Assembly (NCBI RefSeq): GCF_900163545.1
Contig: NZ_FUHW01000053.1
Location: 1 to 63,615 of the forward strand
Direction: 5' to 3'
Length of the DNA stretch: 63,615 bases
From: Arthrobacter rhombi
Lineage (GTDB): Bacteria; Actinomycetota; Actinomycetes; Actinomycetales; Micrococcaceae
This document shows positions 34,823 to 44,263 of this stretch, piece by piece. Position numbers and translations under genes: made by a program. A model generated the notes under the pieces. The model searched no databases. It had not been told where the DNA came from and was given only the letters and a program-made list of their open reading frames with translations. The number at the start of each line of letters is the position of its first letter. The stretch's first letter is position 1.

Positions 34823-36511
34823 ATGGCACACGACACGGTACAAGAAGCCACCCACCCCAACGGCCAACAACCGGCCAGAACCAAGCGCGAGTTCGTGTGG
34901 GCGTTCATCGGGTTGCTGCTGGCGATGCTCCTCGCGGCGCTGGACCAGACGATCGTCGCGACCGCGCTGCCCAGCATTGTCGGAGACCTCAACGGTCTCG
35001 AACATATTTCCTGGGTGATTACCGCCTACATGCTGGCGGCGACGATCGGCCTGCCGATCTATGGCAAAGCCGGTGACCTGTACGGACGTAAATCTGTTTT
35101 TGTGTTCGCCATCGTGGTCTTCCTGGCCGGTTCGATCCTCTCGGGCACCGCAACGAACATGATCCAGCTGATCATCTTCCGCGCCATCCAAGGTATTGGC
35201 GGTGGCGGCTTGATGATTGGAGCCCAAGCCATCATTGCCGACCTTGTGTCCCCACGCGACCGTGGCAAGTACATGGGCTTCATGGGGGCCGTGTTCGGGG
35301 TGGCCTCCGTCGCCGGGCCTCTGATCGGCGGGTTCTTCACCGACAACATGGGATGGCGGTGGATCTTCTACATCAACATTCCGTTGGGCCTGGCGGCGTT
35401 GGGGACCGTGATCTTCGCCCTGCACCTGCCTCGGCCCTCCGGGGCGGCGCCTCGCATCGATGTTCTCGGCACCATGACCTTGGCTGTGTTCAGCGCCGCG
35501 GCCGTCTTCATCACCAGCTGGGGTGGAACCACCTATGCCTGGGGCAGCATCCAGGTGCTGGTCTTGGCTGTCGTGGCAGTCGTGTCGGCGGTGTTGTTTG
35601 TCTTGGCCGAGCGCCGGGCAGCCGAGCCGATCATTCCGTTGACGTTGTTCACCGAACGCAACTTCATCCTCCCGGCTCTGGCCGGGGTGACCATTGGTAT
35701 CTCGATGTTCGCCACCATTGCCTACCTCCCGACGTACCTGCAGATGGTCGAAGGGGTCAACGCCACCGAATCCGGTCTCATGTTGATCCCGATGACCACG
35801 GGCATGCTCCTGGCCACCATTACCACCGGGCGACTGGTCTCCTCCACTGGCCGCTATAAGGTGTGGCTCCTGGTGGGACCGGTCATCGGCGCCGTGGGGC
35901 TGTTCATGCTGGCGCAGATCGGGGTGGGCGTCCCGTATTGGTACACCGCCCTGGCCATGTTCGTGGTCGGACTCGGTGTGGGGTGTTCGATGCAAAACCT
36001 CGTCGTCGTCGTGCAGAACAGCGTCCCCCACCGGATCGTGGGGGTGGCCACCAGTTCGGCCTCGTACTTCCGCCAGATCGGGGCTTCGCTCGGTATCTCG
36101 GTGTTCGGGGCGCTCTTCGTATCCCGGCTGACCGACGCCTTTTCCTCACTTCCGGCAAACGCCGGGAAGGGAAGCTTCAACGCGGACTCCGTCAGCTCGT
36201 TAACACCCAAGCTGTTGGCCCAGCTTCCGGCTCCGGTCCAGGAACTCATCGCCCAAGGGTTCGCCGACGCCCTGCCGCCTCTGTTCCTCTACGGCGTTCC
36301 GGTCATGCTGGCCGGTCTCGTCTTGGTGGTGTTCATCCACGAACACGCTCTGCGGACCGAGGTCGGCGGGGCGGAGCCTGCCACGGATTCCCCCTCGGTG
36401 GAAGCGCCCGGGCAGTCCGAGACGCCGGAAGCTGCCCCTGCAGCTGAGGCCCCGGCCAGGGGGCGCCACCGGGCCAACGCTGAGGACGCGCAAAGACCGT
36501 CTGCACCCTAG
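34823..36511 (+). CDS. DHA2-family drug exporter (EmrB/QacA, 14 TM)
   Basis: A 562-aa MFS antiporter with about 14 transmembrane helices. The family motif D1 is 'LDQTIVATALPSIVGDL', motif A is 'GKAGDLYGRKSVF' and motif C is 'GPLIGGFFTDNMGWRWIFYI'. A charged, Glu/Ala/Pro-rich cytoplasmic tail of about 60 residues follows the last helix. ATG 34823 follows GCAGGA. It probably exports toxic hydrophobic or cationic compounds under control of the upstream MarR protein. Confidence 0.93.
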   Translation: MAHDTVQEATHPNGQQPARTKREFVWAFIGLLLAMLLAALDQTIVATALPSIVGDLNGLEHISWVITAYMLAATIGLPIYGKAGDLYGRKSVFVFAIVVFLAGSILSGTATNMIQLIIFRAIQGIGGGGLMIGAQAIIADLVSPRDRGKYMGFMGAVFGVASVAGPLIGGFFTDNMGWRWIFYINIPLGLAALGTVIFALHLPRPSGAAPRIDVLGTMTLAVFSAAAVFITSWGGTTYAWGSIQVLVLAVVAVVSAVLFVLAERRAAEPIIPLTLFTERNFILPALAGVTIGISMFATIAYLPTYLQMVEGVNATESGLMLIPMTTGMLLATITTGRLVSSTGRYKVWLLVGPVIGAVGLFMLAQIGVGVPYWYTALAMFVVGLGVGCSMQNLVVVVQNSVPHRIVGVATSSASYFRQIGASLGISVFGALFVSRLTDAFSSLPANAGKGSFNADSVSSLTPKLLAQLPAPVQELIAQGFADALPPLFLYGVPVMLAGLVLVVFIHEHALRTEVGGAEPATDSPSVEAPGQSETPEAAPAAEAPARGRHRANAEDAQRPSAP

Positions 36512-36540
36512 GCGTCGGGGTCGCGGTGCTCTGGCACGCA

Positions 36541-36575
36541 CAAGGCCCCAGCCGAGGGGGATGGCTGGGGCCTTG
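36541..36575. terminator. Hairpin between convergent genes
   Basis: CAAGGCCCCAGCC (36541-36553) pairs perfectly with GGCTGGGGCCTTG (36563-36575). There is no strong T-run, but the stem lies 30 nt after the exporter stop and 130 nt before the end of the opposite gene, a terminator position. Confidence 0.7.
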
Positions 36576-36708
36576 CGGATCACTCGCACCTTGATGAGGC
36601 ACCTTCAATACTAGGAAACGGCCCTTTGACTGAACTGTGCGCCCGGTTGGAGTTGGCTGGCCCGCATCGGCTGACGTCCCTCGCCGGTGCCGGCGGCAGT
36701 CAGTCGAC

Positions 36709-37407
36709 TTAGGGCTCCACGGGCTGATCCGGTGCAGGTGCCGGGGCCGGGGCAGGTTCCTGAGGTGCCTCGGGGGCAGCCGGTTCCTCCTCTTGGGGCG
36801 CGGGTGCCTGATCCTGCTGGGGCTGCTGCTCCTCGTCCGGCGCTTCATCCTGCACGGGCGAGTTCGGGTCCTGATCCTTGGTTCCGGAGTCATCCGTCGG
36901 GTTGGTGTTCCCGCTGATCCCCGGGATCGAGGTACCGCCGGTTCCGCTCGTGCCACCCGTAAACGAGGACACCGCACGTCCTGCGGAGAGCTCGAAGGCG
37001 AGGATCAGGGCCATGGTGATGGCGAAGAGGGCGACGGTGACGCCGATGATGTGCTTCCACGGCAGCCTCTGCAGGATCCCGCGTCCAGCGTTCTTCGCCG
37101 GTTTCTCGACCTCATCGACGGTCGTTCCACTCGGACCCGCGTCCCGCGGTGTCGCTGGTGGTTGTGCGTCGTTAAATGGCCGGGTTTTGGCGCGCGCATT
37201 GCCCACCCGTTCGCCCACATGCTCCGTGGTCCGTTGGAGGGATTGGGAGTAGATCGAACCGCCGACGGTGATCACCAAACTACCCAGTGCTGCGCCGAGA
37301 ATGGTCCCGGCCACGCCCAAGGTGGACAACACCACTGCCGAGGTCACAGCCCCTAAGGCAGAGCCGACCGAGCCGATCCAACTAATTTCAAGACGCTTCT
37401 TACTCAC
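36709..37407 (-). CDS. Membrane protein with Pro/Ala/Glu-rich extracellular tail
   Basis: A 232-aa protein, GTG start at 37407. Two closely spaced hydrophobic segments near the N-terminus (about 12-52) are glycine-rich, then a charged linker with 'TVDEVEKPAKNAGRG', a third membrane helix (about 116-140, 'IIGVTVALFAITMALILAFE') and a final low-complexity region of about 85 residues rich in Gly/Ser/Thr, then Pro/Glu/Gln/Ala. Similar proteins are frequent and unnamed in Arthrobacter-like genomes. The tail may span the cell wall. Confidence 0.7.
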   Translation of the reverse strand: MSKKRLEISWIGSVGSALGAVTSAVVLSTLGVAGTILGAALGSLVITVGGSIYSQSLQRTTEHVGERVGNARAKTRPFNDAQPPATPRDAGPSGTTVDEVEKPAKNAGRGILQRLPWKHIIGVTVALFAITMALILAFELSAGRAVSSFTGGTSGTGGTSIPGISGNTNPTDDSGTKDQDPNSPVQDEAPDEEQQPQQDQAPAPQEEEPAAPEAPQEPAPAPAPAPDQPVEP

Positions 37408-37473
37408 TGGTCCATTCTCTCGTGTTCCGTTGCAGCGGCCCAGCTGCCGCGCCCTTTTCGTCTACCGGCTGAT

Positions 37474-38403
37474 TCAGGAGTTCAGCAGCAGGGGCACGAG
37501 CAGCATCGCGGGGACGGCGGCGATCGTCGTCAGTAGGACGGTGTCCTTGGCGACCACCAGCCCCTGCTCATACCGGGAAGCGGTGACGAAGACATTCTGT
37601 GCCGAGGGCAACGCAGCCATGATGACCACGGCAAATAATTCTGCACCGTGCAAACGGAACAAGAGGGCTCCGGCGAGCCACGCCAGCACCGGGTGGGCGA
37701 TCAGCTTCAGTCCGGTGCCGATCAGAACATCAGACCGTCGGTGGGTGGCTTTTTCCAGGGGTTTGGAACCTACCAGAGAAATACCGAAGGCTAGGAGCAT
37801 CGCCGGAATGGAGGCGCCGGCGATGAGCTCGACGGGGTCGGCGATCGGCTGCGGCAGGGTCCAGCCGAAGACGGCGAACAGCAAGCCGGCCAACGAAGCG
37901 ACGATCATCGGGTTACGCAGCGTGCTGAGCACCAAAGCGGTCGGAGTGGTGCGCCGTCCCGAGGTGCTTGAATCCAGCAGGGCCAGGAAGATGGGGCTCC
38001 AGAGGGCCAGCTGGAAAAGGATCACCGGGGCCGCATGCGTGGTGCTGCCCAGGACGTAGGCAGCGATCGGCAACCCGAGGTTCGCCGAGTTCACGGTTGA
38101 AGCACTCATGGCCCCGACGAGTCGTTCGGGACGCCCTCGAGGCAACCACCAGCCGGTGACACCGAAGTAGAGCAAGGCAACTCCGGTGGCGCTGATCGCC
38201 GCCACAGCCAGGCTGGGGCCCAAGACAGCGCGGGGATCGGCGTCGGCGACAGTGACAAAGAGCAGCGCCGGGCTGGCGACGAAGAACGTCAGGCGGTTCA
38301 GGACGTAGCGGGCGTCGGCTCCGAGGACCCCCGTGCGTCCGACCACATAGCCGACGATGATGACGGCCCAAACAATCGAGAATCCAGAGAGGACCCCGAG
38401 CAC
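37474..38403 (-). CDS. AEC-family transporter
   Basis: A 309-aa carrier with about 10 membrane helices of the auxin efflux carrier (AEC) family. 'VLNRLTFFVASPALLFVTVA' is the family's N-terminal block and 'ASTVNSANLGLPIAAYVLG' its conserved Asn/Gly/Pro region; 'MAALPSAQNVFVTASRYEQG' near the end carries the P-x-A-x-N motif. Start GTG 38403 is 4 nt after the panD stop, so the two are co-transcribed. Substrate unknown; bacterial AEC carriers move malate, malonate or amino acids, so a link to aspartate or beta-alanine is possible. Confidence 0.88.
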   Translation of the reverse strand: MLGVLSGFSIVWAVIIVGYVVGRTGVLGADARYVLNRLTFFVASPALLFVTVADADPRAVLGPSLAVAAISATGVALLYFGVTGWWLPRGRPERLVGAMSASTVNSANLGLPIAAYVLGSTTHAAPVILFQLALWSPIFLALLDSSTSGRRTTPTALVLSTLRNPMIVASLAGLLFAVFGWTLPQPIADPVELIAGASIPAMLLAFGISLVGSKPLEKATHRRSDVLIGTGLKLIAHPVLAWLAGALLFRLHGAELFAVVIMAALPSAQNVFVTASRYEQGLVVAKDTVLLTTIAAVPAMLLVPLLLNS

Positions 38404-38407
38404 GGTC

Positions 38408-38839
38408 CTAGGAGTCCGCGGGGGAGCCGGCGATGGCGTGCGGAGGGCGCGCGGCGTTACTCGATAGCGACTCGGAGGGATCGCTGCCGAGAGCGATCAT
38501 CGAGTTGTTGGCATCGACGTGGACGATACGGGGTACATAGCTACGTGCTTCCGCGTTCTCCATCTCGGCGAAGCTGATGAGGATGACCGTGTCGCCGGGA
38601 TGCACCAAATGCGCGGCGGCACCGTTGATCCCCAAGACACCGCTTCCGCGGTCGCCGGCGATGGTGTACGTCTCGAGCCGGGCACCGTTGGTGACATCGA
38701 CGATGCTGACCAGTTCCCCGGGCAGGATGTCGGCGGCTTCGAGGAGGTCGAGGTCGACAGTCACCGATCCGACATAGTGCAGATCGGCATGGGTCACGGT
38801 GGCGCGATGGATCTTCGACTTGAACATTGTGCGTTTCAT
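38408..38839 (-). CDS. panD: Aspartate 1-decarboxylase
   Basis: A 143-aa pyruvoyl enzyme that makes beta-alanine for pantothenate and CoA. The self-cleavage site is Gly24-Ser25 in '[13 protein letters not shown]', which yields the pyruvoyl group on the alpha chain; '[12 protein letters not shown]' and '[10 protein letters not shown]' with '[13 protein letters not shown]' are all family blocks. AGGAG lies 5 nt before ATG 38839. The C-terminal 20 residues are variable. First gene of a two-gene unit with the AEC carrier. Confidence 0.96.
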   Translation of the reverse strand: MKRTMFKSKIHRATVTHADLHYVGSVTVDLDLLEAADILPGELVSIVDVTNGARLETYTIAGDRGSGVLGINGAAAHLVHPGDTVILISFAEMENAEARSYVPRIVHVDANNSMIALGSDPSESLSSNAARPPHAIAGSPADS

Positions 38840-38896
38840 GGCACTCCTAGTCTACGCGCCGTGCGGTCGTTGGACTCCCGGTCCTGGCATGAAGAG

Positions 38897-38967
38897 AGCG
38901 GGCGACGGGAATCGAACCCGCGTGTCCAGCTTGGGAAGCTGGCGCTCTACCATTGAGCTACGCCCGC
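38897..38967 (-). tRNA. tRNA-Gly(CCC)
   Basis: Read on the minus strand the gene starts GCGGGCGTAGCTCAATGGTA. The acceptor stem GCGGGCG pairs with CGCCCGC, the T-loop is GGTTCGAATC and the D-loop GCTCAATGGTAGAGC. The anticodon stem CCAGC/GCTGG encloses TTCCCAA, giving anticodon CCC. CCA is not encoded; TCT follows the acceptor stem. Confidence 0.95.
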
Positions 38968-39062
38968 AAAACACCCGCCGGTCCGTTCGTACCCGCGGGT
39001 GCATCTCAGCATAGCCCACCGGGCGTTGACATGCATATTGGGGCCGCACCCCGCGCAGGATC

Positions 39063-40256
39063 CTAGTCTTGTCCTGCAGGCTGCGGGGACCGTTTTGGGC
39101 GGCCTGTCAGGGCTCGCGCCACCGGTTCGGCCAGTTTCGTGGCAATCGGACCCAAAACGGCCAACAACATCACATAGGCGGTGGCTAGGGCAGCCAACTC
39201 CGGGGAGGCCCCTCCACCGGCGACCGCAAGTCCGGCGATCACGATGGAGAATTCTCCGCGGGCGATCAACGCCGTTCCGGCGCGAATCCGTCCTGGTATG
39301 CCGATCCCGGCCCGACGGGCAGCCCAGACGCCGGTGAGGACCTTGGTCACCGACGTCACGAGGGCCAGGGCCAGGGCCAGGAGCAACACCGGAGGGATGG
39401 TCGCGGGGTCGGTGTTAATGCCGAACAGGACGAAGAACATGGCGGCGAAGAGATCCCGCAGCGGGGCCAAGACCTTGGCTGCGGAATGCGCCGTCGAACC
39501 GGAGATGGCAATGCCCAGGAGGAAGGCGCCCACGGCGGCCGAAACCTGCAGTGCCGCGGCGAGACCTGCCACGAGCAGGGCAGCCCCGATGAGCTTAAGC
39601 AGGAAGTTCTCCTGATCGGGGGAGTGGATCAGCCGCGAAATTTGGGGGCCGTACCTCAGCGCCAGCAGCAAGACCAGGGTCACCGCAAGCAGCGCGATGC
39701 CCACGGCCCGGAACCCACCCCAGAAACTCACCCCGGCCAACGCCGCCGTCAGGATCGGCAGGTAGACGGCCATCACCAGATCTTCGAGCACCAGAATGGA
39801 GAGCACCACCGGGGTCTCACGGTTTCCCAACCGGCCCAGATCGGTGAGGACCTTGGCCACGATCCCCGACGAAGAGATGTAGGTGACCCCTCCGAGCACC
39901 AGGCCACCAATGAGTCCCCACCCCAGAATGAGGGCGAGGGCGGCTCCTGGGACGAAGTTCAGGACCAGGTCAACCAGCCCCGCCAGCCACGAACGGCGCA
40001 GCCCGGTCACCAGCTCCTTGGCTGTGTATTCCAGCCCAAGCATCAGCAACAGCAGAACAACGCCGATTTCACTGGCGACGTCTCCGAACGATTCGATCCC
40101 CGACAGGGGGACCAAACCACCATGTCCGAAGATCAGCCCACCCAGCAGGTACAGGGGTACCGGTGACATGCCGACCCGTGCCGCCAGACGTCCGAGAAGC
40201 CCGAGGCCGAGGAAGACGGCCCCGAGTTCAATCAGGACGACGGTGGTGGGGTCCAC
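39063..40256 (-). CDS. khtU: K+/H+ antiporter, CPA2 family (KhtU-like)
   Basis: A 397-aa monovalent cation/proton antiporter with about 12-13 membrane helices. 'ALILGWGLIGGLVLGGVTYI' then 'SSSGIVAKVLTDLGRLGNRE' is the CPA2 ion-binding block, and 'IARGEFSIVIAGLA' is the late conserved segment. No cytosolic RCK domain is attached; that function is on the separate gene upstream. GTG 40256 has AAGGG upstream and starts 9 nt after the khtT stop. The pair resembles the Bacillus KhtTU potassium exporter; ion specificity is inferred. Confidence 0.9.
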   Translation of the reverse strand: MDPTTVVLIELGAVFLGLGLLGRLAARVGMSPVPLYLLGGLIFGHGGLVPLSGIESFGDVASEIGVVLLLLMLGLEYTAKELVTGLRRSWLAGLVDLVLNFVPGAALALILGWGLIGGLVLGGVTYISSSGIVAKVLTDLGRLGNRETPVVLSILVLEDLVMAVYLPILTAALAGVSFWGGFRAVGIALLAVTLVLLLALRYGPQISRLIHSPDQENFLLKLIGAALLVAGLAAALQVSAAVGAFLLGIAISGSTAHSAAKVLAPLRDLFAAMFFVLFGINTDPATIPPVLLLALALALVTSVTKVLTGVWAARRAGIGIPGRIRAGTALIARGEFSIVIAGLAVAGGGASPELAALATAYVMLLAVLGPIATKLAEPVARALTGRPKRSPQPAGQD

Positions 40257-40265
40257 GGGCAGCCC

Positions 40266-40748
40266 TTATCCGTGATTCAGCAGGTGGGCTGCTTTATCGA
40301 GACCTTCGGCCGTGCCAACGACGACGACCACATCGCCGGCTTCAAGCTCGAAGGTCGGGGAGGGGGAGGCAAAGACCTGACCACTCCGCGAAATGGCCAC
40401 GATGGAGGCGTGGGTGCGAGTGCGCAAATGGGTGTCGCCCAAGGTGTGGTCTGCGTAGGGGCTGTCTTGGCTGATGACGAACTGCTGGGTGTTCACTCCG
40501 GGCAGTTCGCTATGTTCCGCGGAGAGACCTGCCACCAGTTGTGGGGCGCCGAGTAGACCGCCGATGGCCGATGCTTCCTCGGAGGTCAGCGGGATGGCCG
40601 CCTGGCAGGCGTCGGGATCCTGCTTTTCGGAGATGATCAGCTCCATGCCGCCCTCGCGTTTGATCACGACGCCGACACGTCGCCCCGTGGCCAGCATGAC
40701 GTCGCGTCGCATACCGATGCCCGGGAGGGGCGTTTCTTCCAGATTCAT
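40266..40748 (-). CDS. khtT: Antiporter regulatory subunit with TrkA-C domain (KhtT-like)
   Basis: A 160-aa cytoplasmic protein. The N-terminal part begins MNLEETPLPGIGMRRDVMLA, the KhtT N-domain, and the C-terminal RCK_C (TrkA-C) domain at about 85-158 contains 'RTHASIVAISRSGQVFASPS' and 'FELEAGDVVVVVGTAEGL'. It would bind a nucleotide or ion and gate the antiporter encoded 9 nt downstream. ATG 40748 is chosen because the family N-terminus begins there; the upstream extension is GC-rich and non-conserved. Confidence 0.9.
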   Translation of the reverse strand: MNLEETPLPGIGMRRDVMLATGRRVGVVIKREGGMELIISEKQDPDACQAAIPLTSEEASAIGGLLGAPQLVAGLSAEHSELPGVNTQQFVISQDSPYADHTLGDTHLRTRTHASIVAISRSGQVFASPSPTFELEAGDVVVVVGTAEGLDKAAHLLNHG

Positions 40749-40800
40749 GACACCAGCGTAGACCCCGGAGGAGTATCGGGCAGCCCTGGGGCGCAGAACG

Positions 40801-40838
40801 CAGATGGCCGTCGCCGGGAAACCGGCGACGGCCATCTG
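40801..40838. terminator. Perfect GC hairpin between two minus-strand genes
   Basis: A perfect 17-bp stem (40801-40817 with 40822-40838) has a GAAA loop on the + strand. It lies 20 nt downstream of the SseB-like gene. No T-run accompanies it, so termination is likely but not certain. Confidence 0.75.
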
Positions 40839-40858
40839 ATGATGCTGGGTTCCCGGGT

Positions 40859-41359
40859 TTAGGCCTCCGGGGTTGATTCGTTGTCGGCGGCTGCCTCGGC
40901 GGCTCCCTCGGCGGGGGCCTCCGGTGCTGGGGAGCCGTCGGGGGCGAAGTCACGACGGATGGCGTCGACGCCTTCGGCAGGGATCTCGAAACCGAGCTGG
41001 TGGCCAGGGTTCAGGACCACGCCGGCACCGTTGAGGTTGTCGATGACCGCAGCACCGACGACGCGCACCGCGTAGGGGGCTTCGGCGGTGTAGGCCTCGG
41101 GGATCCGATTGACGTGCGTGAACAGGGCGATGACGGGGTCACCTTCCTTATTCTGCAGCAGCAGTGGCTGAACGTTGTCGGTTTCCTCGGTCACCTGCTC
41201 ACGGCTGAGGAAGAAGACTTCCTCGGACAGGAAGGTGGCAATGACCTGACCGGCCATGGCCTCATCGGCTTGGCCCTCGTGCAGCACTGTTTCTAGGTGC
41301 GTTTGCGGCTCGTCGGGGTCCGGGTTTTCGGATGGGTTCTGCGTTGGCTCTTCGCTCAT
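40859..41359 (-). CDS. SseB N-terminal domain protein
   Basis: A 166-aa cytoplasmic protein with an SseB-type domain: 'MAGQVIATFLSEEVFFLSRE', 'VQPLLLQNKEGDPVIALFTH' and 'GAGVVLNPGHQLGFEIPAEG' are the conserved blocks. The C-terminus is an Ala/Glu/Pro-rich tail. ATG 41359 follows GGAAG closely. Such proteins are widespread in actinobacteria; the function is not established. It is divergent from the fumarase gene. Confidence 0.82.
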   Translation of the reverse strand: MSEEPTQNPSENPDPDEPQTHLETVLHEGQADEAMAGQVIATFLSEEVFFLSREQVTEETDNVQPLLLQNKEGDPVIALFTHVNRIPEAYTAEAPYAVRVVGAAVIDNLNGAGVVLNPGHQLGFEIPAEGVDAIRRDFAPDGSPAPEAPAEGAAEAAADNESTPEA

Positions 41360-41489
41360 GTCTTCCAGCCGATCACGCTCGTAGCCGATGCGCAACCCGT
41401 CCCGGAATGGGCGGGTGGCGGTTCGGGGTTCTCCGGGGTGTCGAATTAGACTGGGCGGCAATCAACCCACCGGATGCCAAGGATGCCCC

Positions 41490-43196
41490 ATGACCGAGTT
41501 CCAGTACGAGGACCTGTTGCCGATCGGCCAGGACGACACCCCCTACCGTCTCATCGGAACCGACGGGGTCCGTCGCGTTGAAGGGCCCGGCGGACGGAAC
41601 TTCTTGGAGGTCGAGCCCGAGGCTCTGGCGCATCTGGCCCGGACGGCCCTGCACGACATCTCCCATTATTTGCGGCCCGCCCACCTGCAGCAACTGCGCA
41701 ATATCCTCGACGACGACGAAGCCAGCCCGAATGATCAGTTCGTGGCCCTGGACCTGCTGAAGAACGCGAACATTGCCGCCGGTGGGGTTCTGCCGATGTG
41801 CCAGGACACGGGCACGGCGATCGTGATGGGCAAACGCGGCCAGCAGGTGCTCAGCGAGGGCCCGGACGAGAAGGCTCTCTCACAGGGCATCTATGACGCC
41901 TACACGCAGTTGAACCTGCGTTATTCGCAGCTCGCCCCGCTGACGACCTGGCAGGAAACCTCCACCGGGAACAACCTGCCGGCCCAGATCGAGCTCTATG
42001 CCGATACCGAGCCCGGCCACGAGGAACAGTACAAGTTCCTGTTCATGGCCAAGGGCGGAGGATCGGCGAATAAGTCTTTCCTGTACCAGGAGACGAAGGC
42101 GATTCTGAACGAGAACGCCATGCTCGCCTTCCTCGACGAGAAGCTTCGGTCATTGGGCACCGCTGCGTGCCCGCCGTACCACCTCTCGATCGTCATCGGG
42201 GGAACCAGCGCCGAATTCGCGTTGAAGACCGCCAAATACGGTTCGGCCAAATACCTGGACACCCTGCCGACCACCGGGGCGATGACCGGACGGGGTTTCC
42301 GCGATATCGACTTGGAGGAGAAAGTCCTGGAACTGACTCGCCACTTCGGCATCGGAGCCCAGTTCGGGGGTAAATACTTCTGCCACGACGTCCGCATCGT
42401 CAGGTTGCCCCGCCATGGTGCCTCGCTGCCCGTGGCGATCGCCGTCTCCTGCTCGGCAGACCGGCAGATGCTGGCGAAGATCACCTCCGAGGGTGTCTTC
42501 GTGGAACAACTCGAAACCGATCCTGCCCGTTTCATGCCCGAAACGGACCACCCAGCGGTCTCCGCGCACGACGACGACACCGATGGTGTCAGCGGTACCG
42601 GCGGATCTTCGGTGGTCAGGATCGACCTGAATCGGCCGATGTCCGAGATTCTCGCCGAATTGGCGAAGCACCCGGTCAAAACCCGCTTATCGCTGACCGG
42701 CCCCCTGGTGGTGGCCCGCGATATCGCCCACGCGAAAATCCGTGAACGCCTGGACGCCGGGGAAGAGATGCCGCACTACCTCAAAGACCATCCCGTCTAC
42801 TACGCGGGCCCGGCGAAAACCCCGGAAGGCATGGCCTCCGGTTCCTTCGGCCCGACCACTGCCGGGCGGATGGACTCCTACGTCGACCAGTTCCAGGCGG
42901 CAGGAGGCTCAATGGTCATGTTGGCCAAGGGCAACCGGTCCCGCCAGGTCACCGACGCCTGCCAGAAGCACGGCGGCTTCTACCTAGGCTCGATTGGTGG
43001 CCCCGCGGCACGGTTGGCGCAAGATTGCATCCGCAAGGTCGAGGTCCTCGAATACGAGGAGCTGGGTATGGAAGCGATCTGGCGGATCGAAGTGGAAGAC
43101 TTCCCCGCATTCATTGTGGTTGATCACCAGGGCAACGACTTCTTTGCCGAGACGATGACCCCGACCTTCACCGCGATCCCGGTTCGGGCCAGCTAG
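41490..43196 (+). CDS. Fumarate hydratase, class I (iron-sulfur)
   Basis: A 568-aa TCA-cycle enzyme that hydrates fumarate to malate with a [4Fe-4S] cluster, both lyase domains on one chain. The first cluster cysteine is Cys104 in '[20 protein letters not shown]'; the other two are expected in '[20 protein letters not shown]' and in '[12 protein letters not shown]'. The C-terminal swivelling domain ends with '[15 protein letters not shown]'. ATG 41490 has AAGGA 8 nt upstream. Class I (oxygen-sensitive) rather than class II is noteworthy for an aerobe, though common in the Arthrobacter group. Confidence 0.95.
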   Translation: MTEFQYEDLLPIGQDDTPYRLIGTDGVRRVEGPGGRNFLEVEPEALAHLARTALHDISHYLRPAHLQQLRNILDDDEASPNDQFVALDLLKNANIAAGGVLPMCQDTGTAIVMGKRGQQVLSEGPDEKALSQGIYDAYTQLNLRYSQLAPLTTWQETSTGNNLPAQIELYADTEPGHEEQYKFLFMAKGGGSANKSFLYQETKAILNENAMLAFLDEKLRSLGTAACPPYHLSIVIGGTSAEFALKTAKYGSAKYLDTLPTTGAMTGRGFRDIDLEEKVLELTRHFGIGAQFGGKYFCHDVRIVRLPRHGASLPVAIAVSCSADRQMLAKITSEGVFVEQLETDPARFMPETDHPAVSAHDDDTDGVSGTGGSSVVRIDLNRPMSEILAELAKHPVKTRLSLTGPLVVARDIAHAKIRERLDAGEEMPHYLKDHPVYYAGPAKTPEGMASGSFGPTTAGRMDSYVDQFQAAGGSMVMLAKGNRSRQVTDACQKHGGFYLGSIGGPAARLAQDCIRKVEVLEYEELGMEAIWRIEVEDFPAFIVVDHQGNDFFAETMTPTFTAIPVRAS

Positions 43197-43220
43197 GACT
43201 TCGGGACGCCGGACGCGGAG

Positions 43221-44162
43221 CTACTGCGTGAAAGCGTTGCGGGCCCAGTCGGGCCACCACCGCGTCTCTTCGGCCCGGCGCTCCTGACGCTCCCACTCGG
43301 CGTCACGGGCTGCCTGCTCCTGGGCTTCTTGCCGTTTGGCTTCTGCTTCCTTTGCGGAAGCTTTGGCCTCCTGCTTCTTCCGCGCGGTCACCAGTTCGTT
43401 GGAATACTGTTCGAGGGTGGCGGTGCCATGCTGGTCCATCTGCCGTGCCGCTTTATTGCCGACATAGCGCAGGTGCCAGGGTTCGAAGTTGTAACCGGTG
43501 GTTTCCTGTTCGTCCTGCGGATACCTCACGATGAAGCCGTAGTCGGTGGCATGGGCGGCCATCCATTTTCCTGCCGGCAGATCTGCCAGGCAGGCCTTCA
43601 GGGAGCACTGCCCACTTGCGACGCCAAGGTCGGCCGAGAGCCCGAGCTGGTGTTCACTGGTTCCCGGTTTGGCCGAGATCCGTGAGGCGTAGTCCTTGCC
43701 GTACTTCCGCGTGTACCTCTGGAAGAGCTCTACTTGGTGGTCATAGGAGCGGTAGGCACTTTCGACCATGAGTGCGTGCCCGTCCTGTGCGGCGCCAGCG
43801 ATGAGCTTCTTCAAGGCCTTGGCGGCGTGGGGCACCATCTCGGTGCCAGCTCCGGAGACAGCGACCAGCTCCTGAGGCGCATAATCGCGCGGCTGCAGCG
43901 GATGATGTTCGTTGACCAGTACCAGGGGGGAAGTGGGATCGGTGCTGTAGGCAGCGAATTCATGCTCGGATGTGGAGGCCTTCGACTTCTTTTCGTGCGT
44001 GGGCTCATCGGCGGCAGCGGTCGAGGGGGAAGCCTGAGTACTTTGCAGGTCACCGATCGGGGAGGCCTGGGCCGTGGTGACAGGCAGCAGGAAGGCGGCA
44101 GCGAGGGCGAGAGCGGTCGCTAGCGCGGGAAGACGCCGGGGCGTGTGCGGTGAAGTCATCAT
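43221..44162 (-). CDS. D-Ala-D-Ala carboxypeptidase, VanY (M15B) type
   Basis: A 313-aa exported peptidase. The signal peptide covers about 1-32 (cleavage near AQA|S), then a Ser/Lys linker and the VanY domain at about 75-240. The zinc ligands are in 'SEHQLGLSADLG' (His, Asp) and 'EPWHLRYVG' (His), with the catalytic Glu in the latter. The C-terminal 65 residues are highly charged and alanine-rich (probable coiled coil), ending in Trp-rich 'RWWPDWARNAF'. It trims peptidoglycan stem peptides outside the cell. It is convergent with the fumarase gene. Confidence 0.9.
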   Translation of the reverse strand: MMTSPHTPRRLPALATALALAAAFLLPVTTAQASPIGDLQSTQASPSTAAADEPTHEKKSKASTSEHEFAAYSTDPTSPLVLVNEHHPLQPRDYAPQELVAVSGAGTEMVPHAAKALKKLIAGAAQDGHALMVESAYRSYDHQVELFQRYTRKYGKDYASRISAKPGTSEHQLGLSADLGVASGQCSLKACLADLPAGKWMAAHATDYGFIVRYPQDEQETTGYNFEPWHLRYVGNKAARQMDQHGTATLEQYSNELVTARKKQEAKASAKEAEAKRQEAQEQAARDAEWERQERRAEETRWWPDWARNAFTQ

Positions 44163-44263
44163 GGTGTTTGCGGTGCGCGGAGCAGCCTACGGATTTCGCA
44201 TGCAGCTCAACCCACCAGCTTCAGGATAACGCCGGGGACCCGGCATAGGCTATTTTGGGAACC

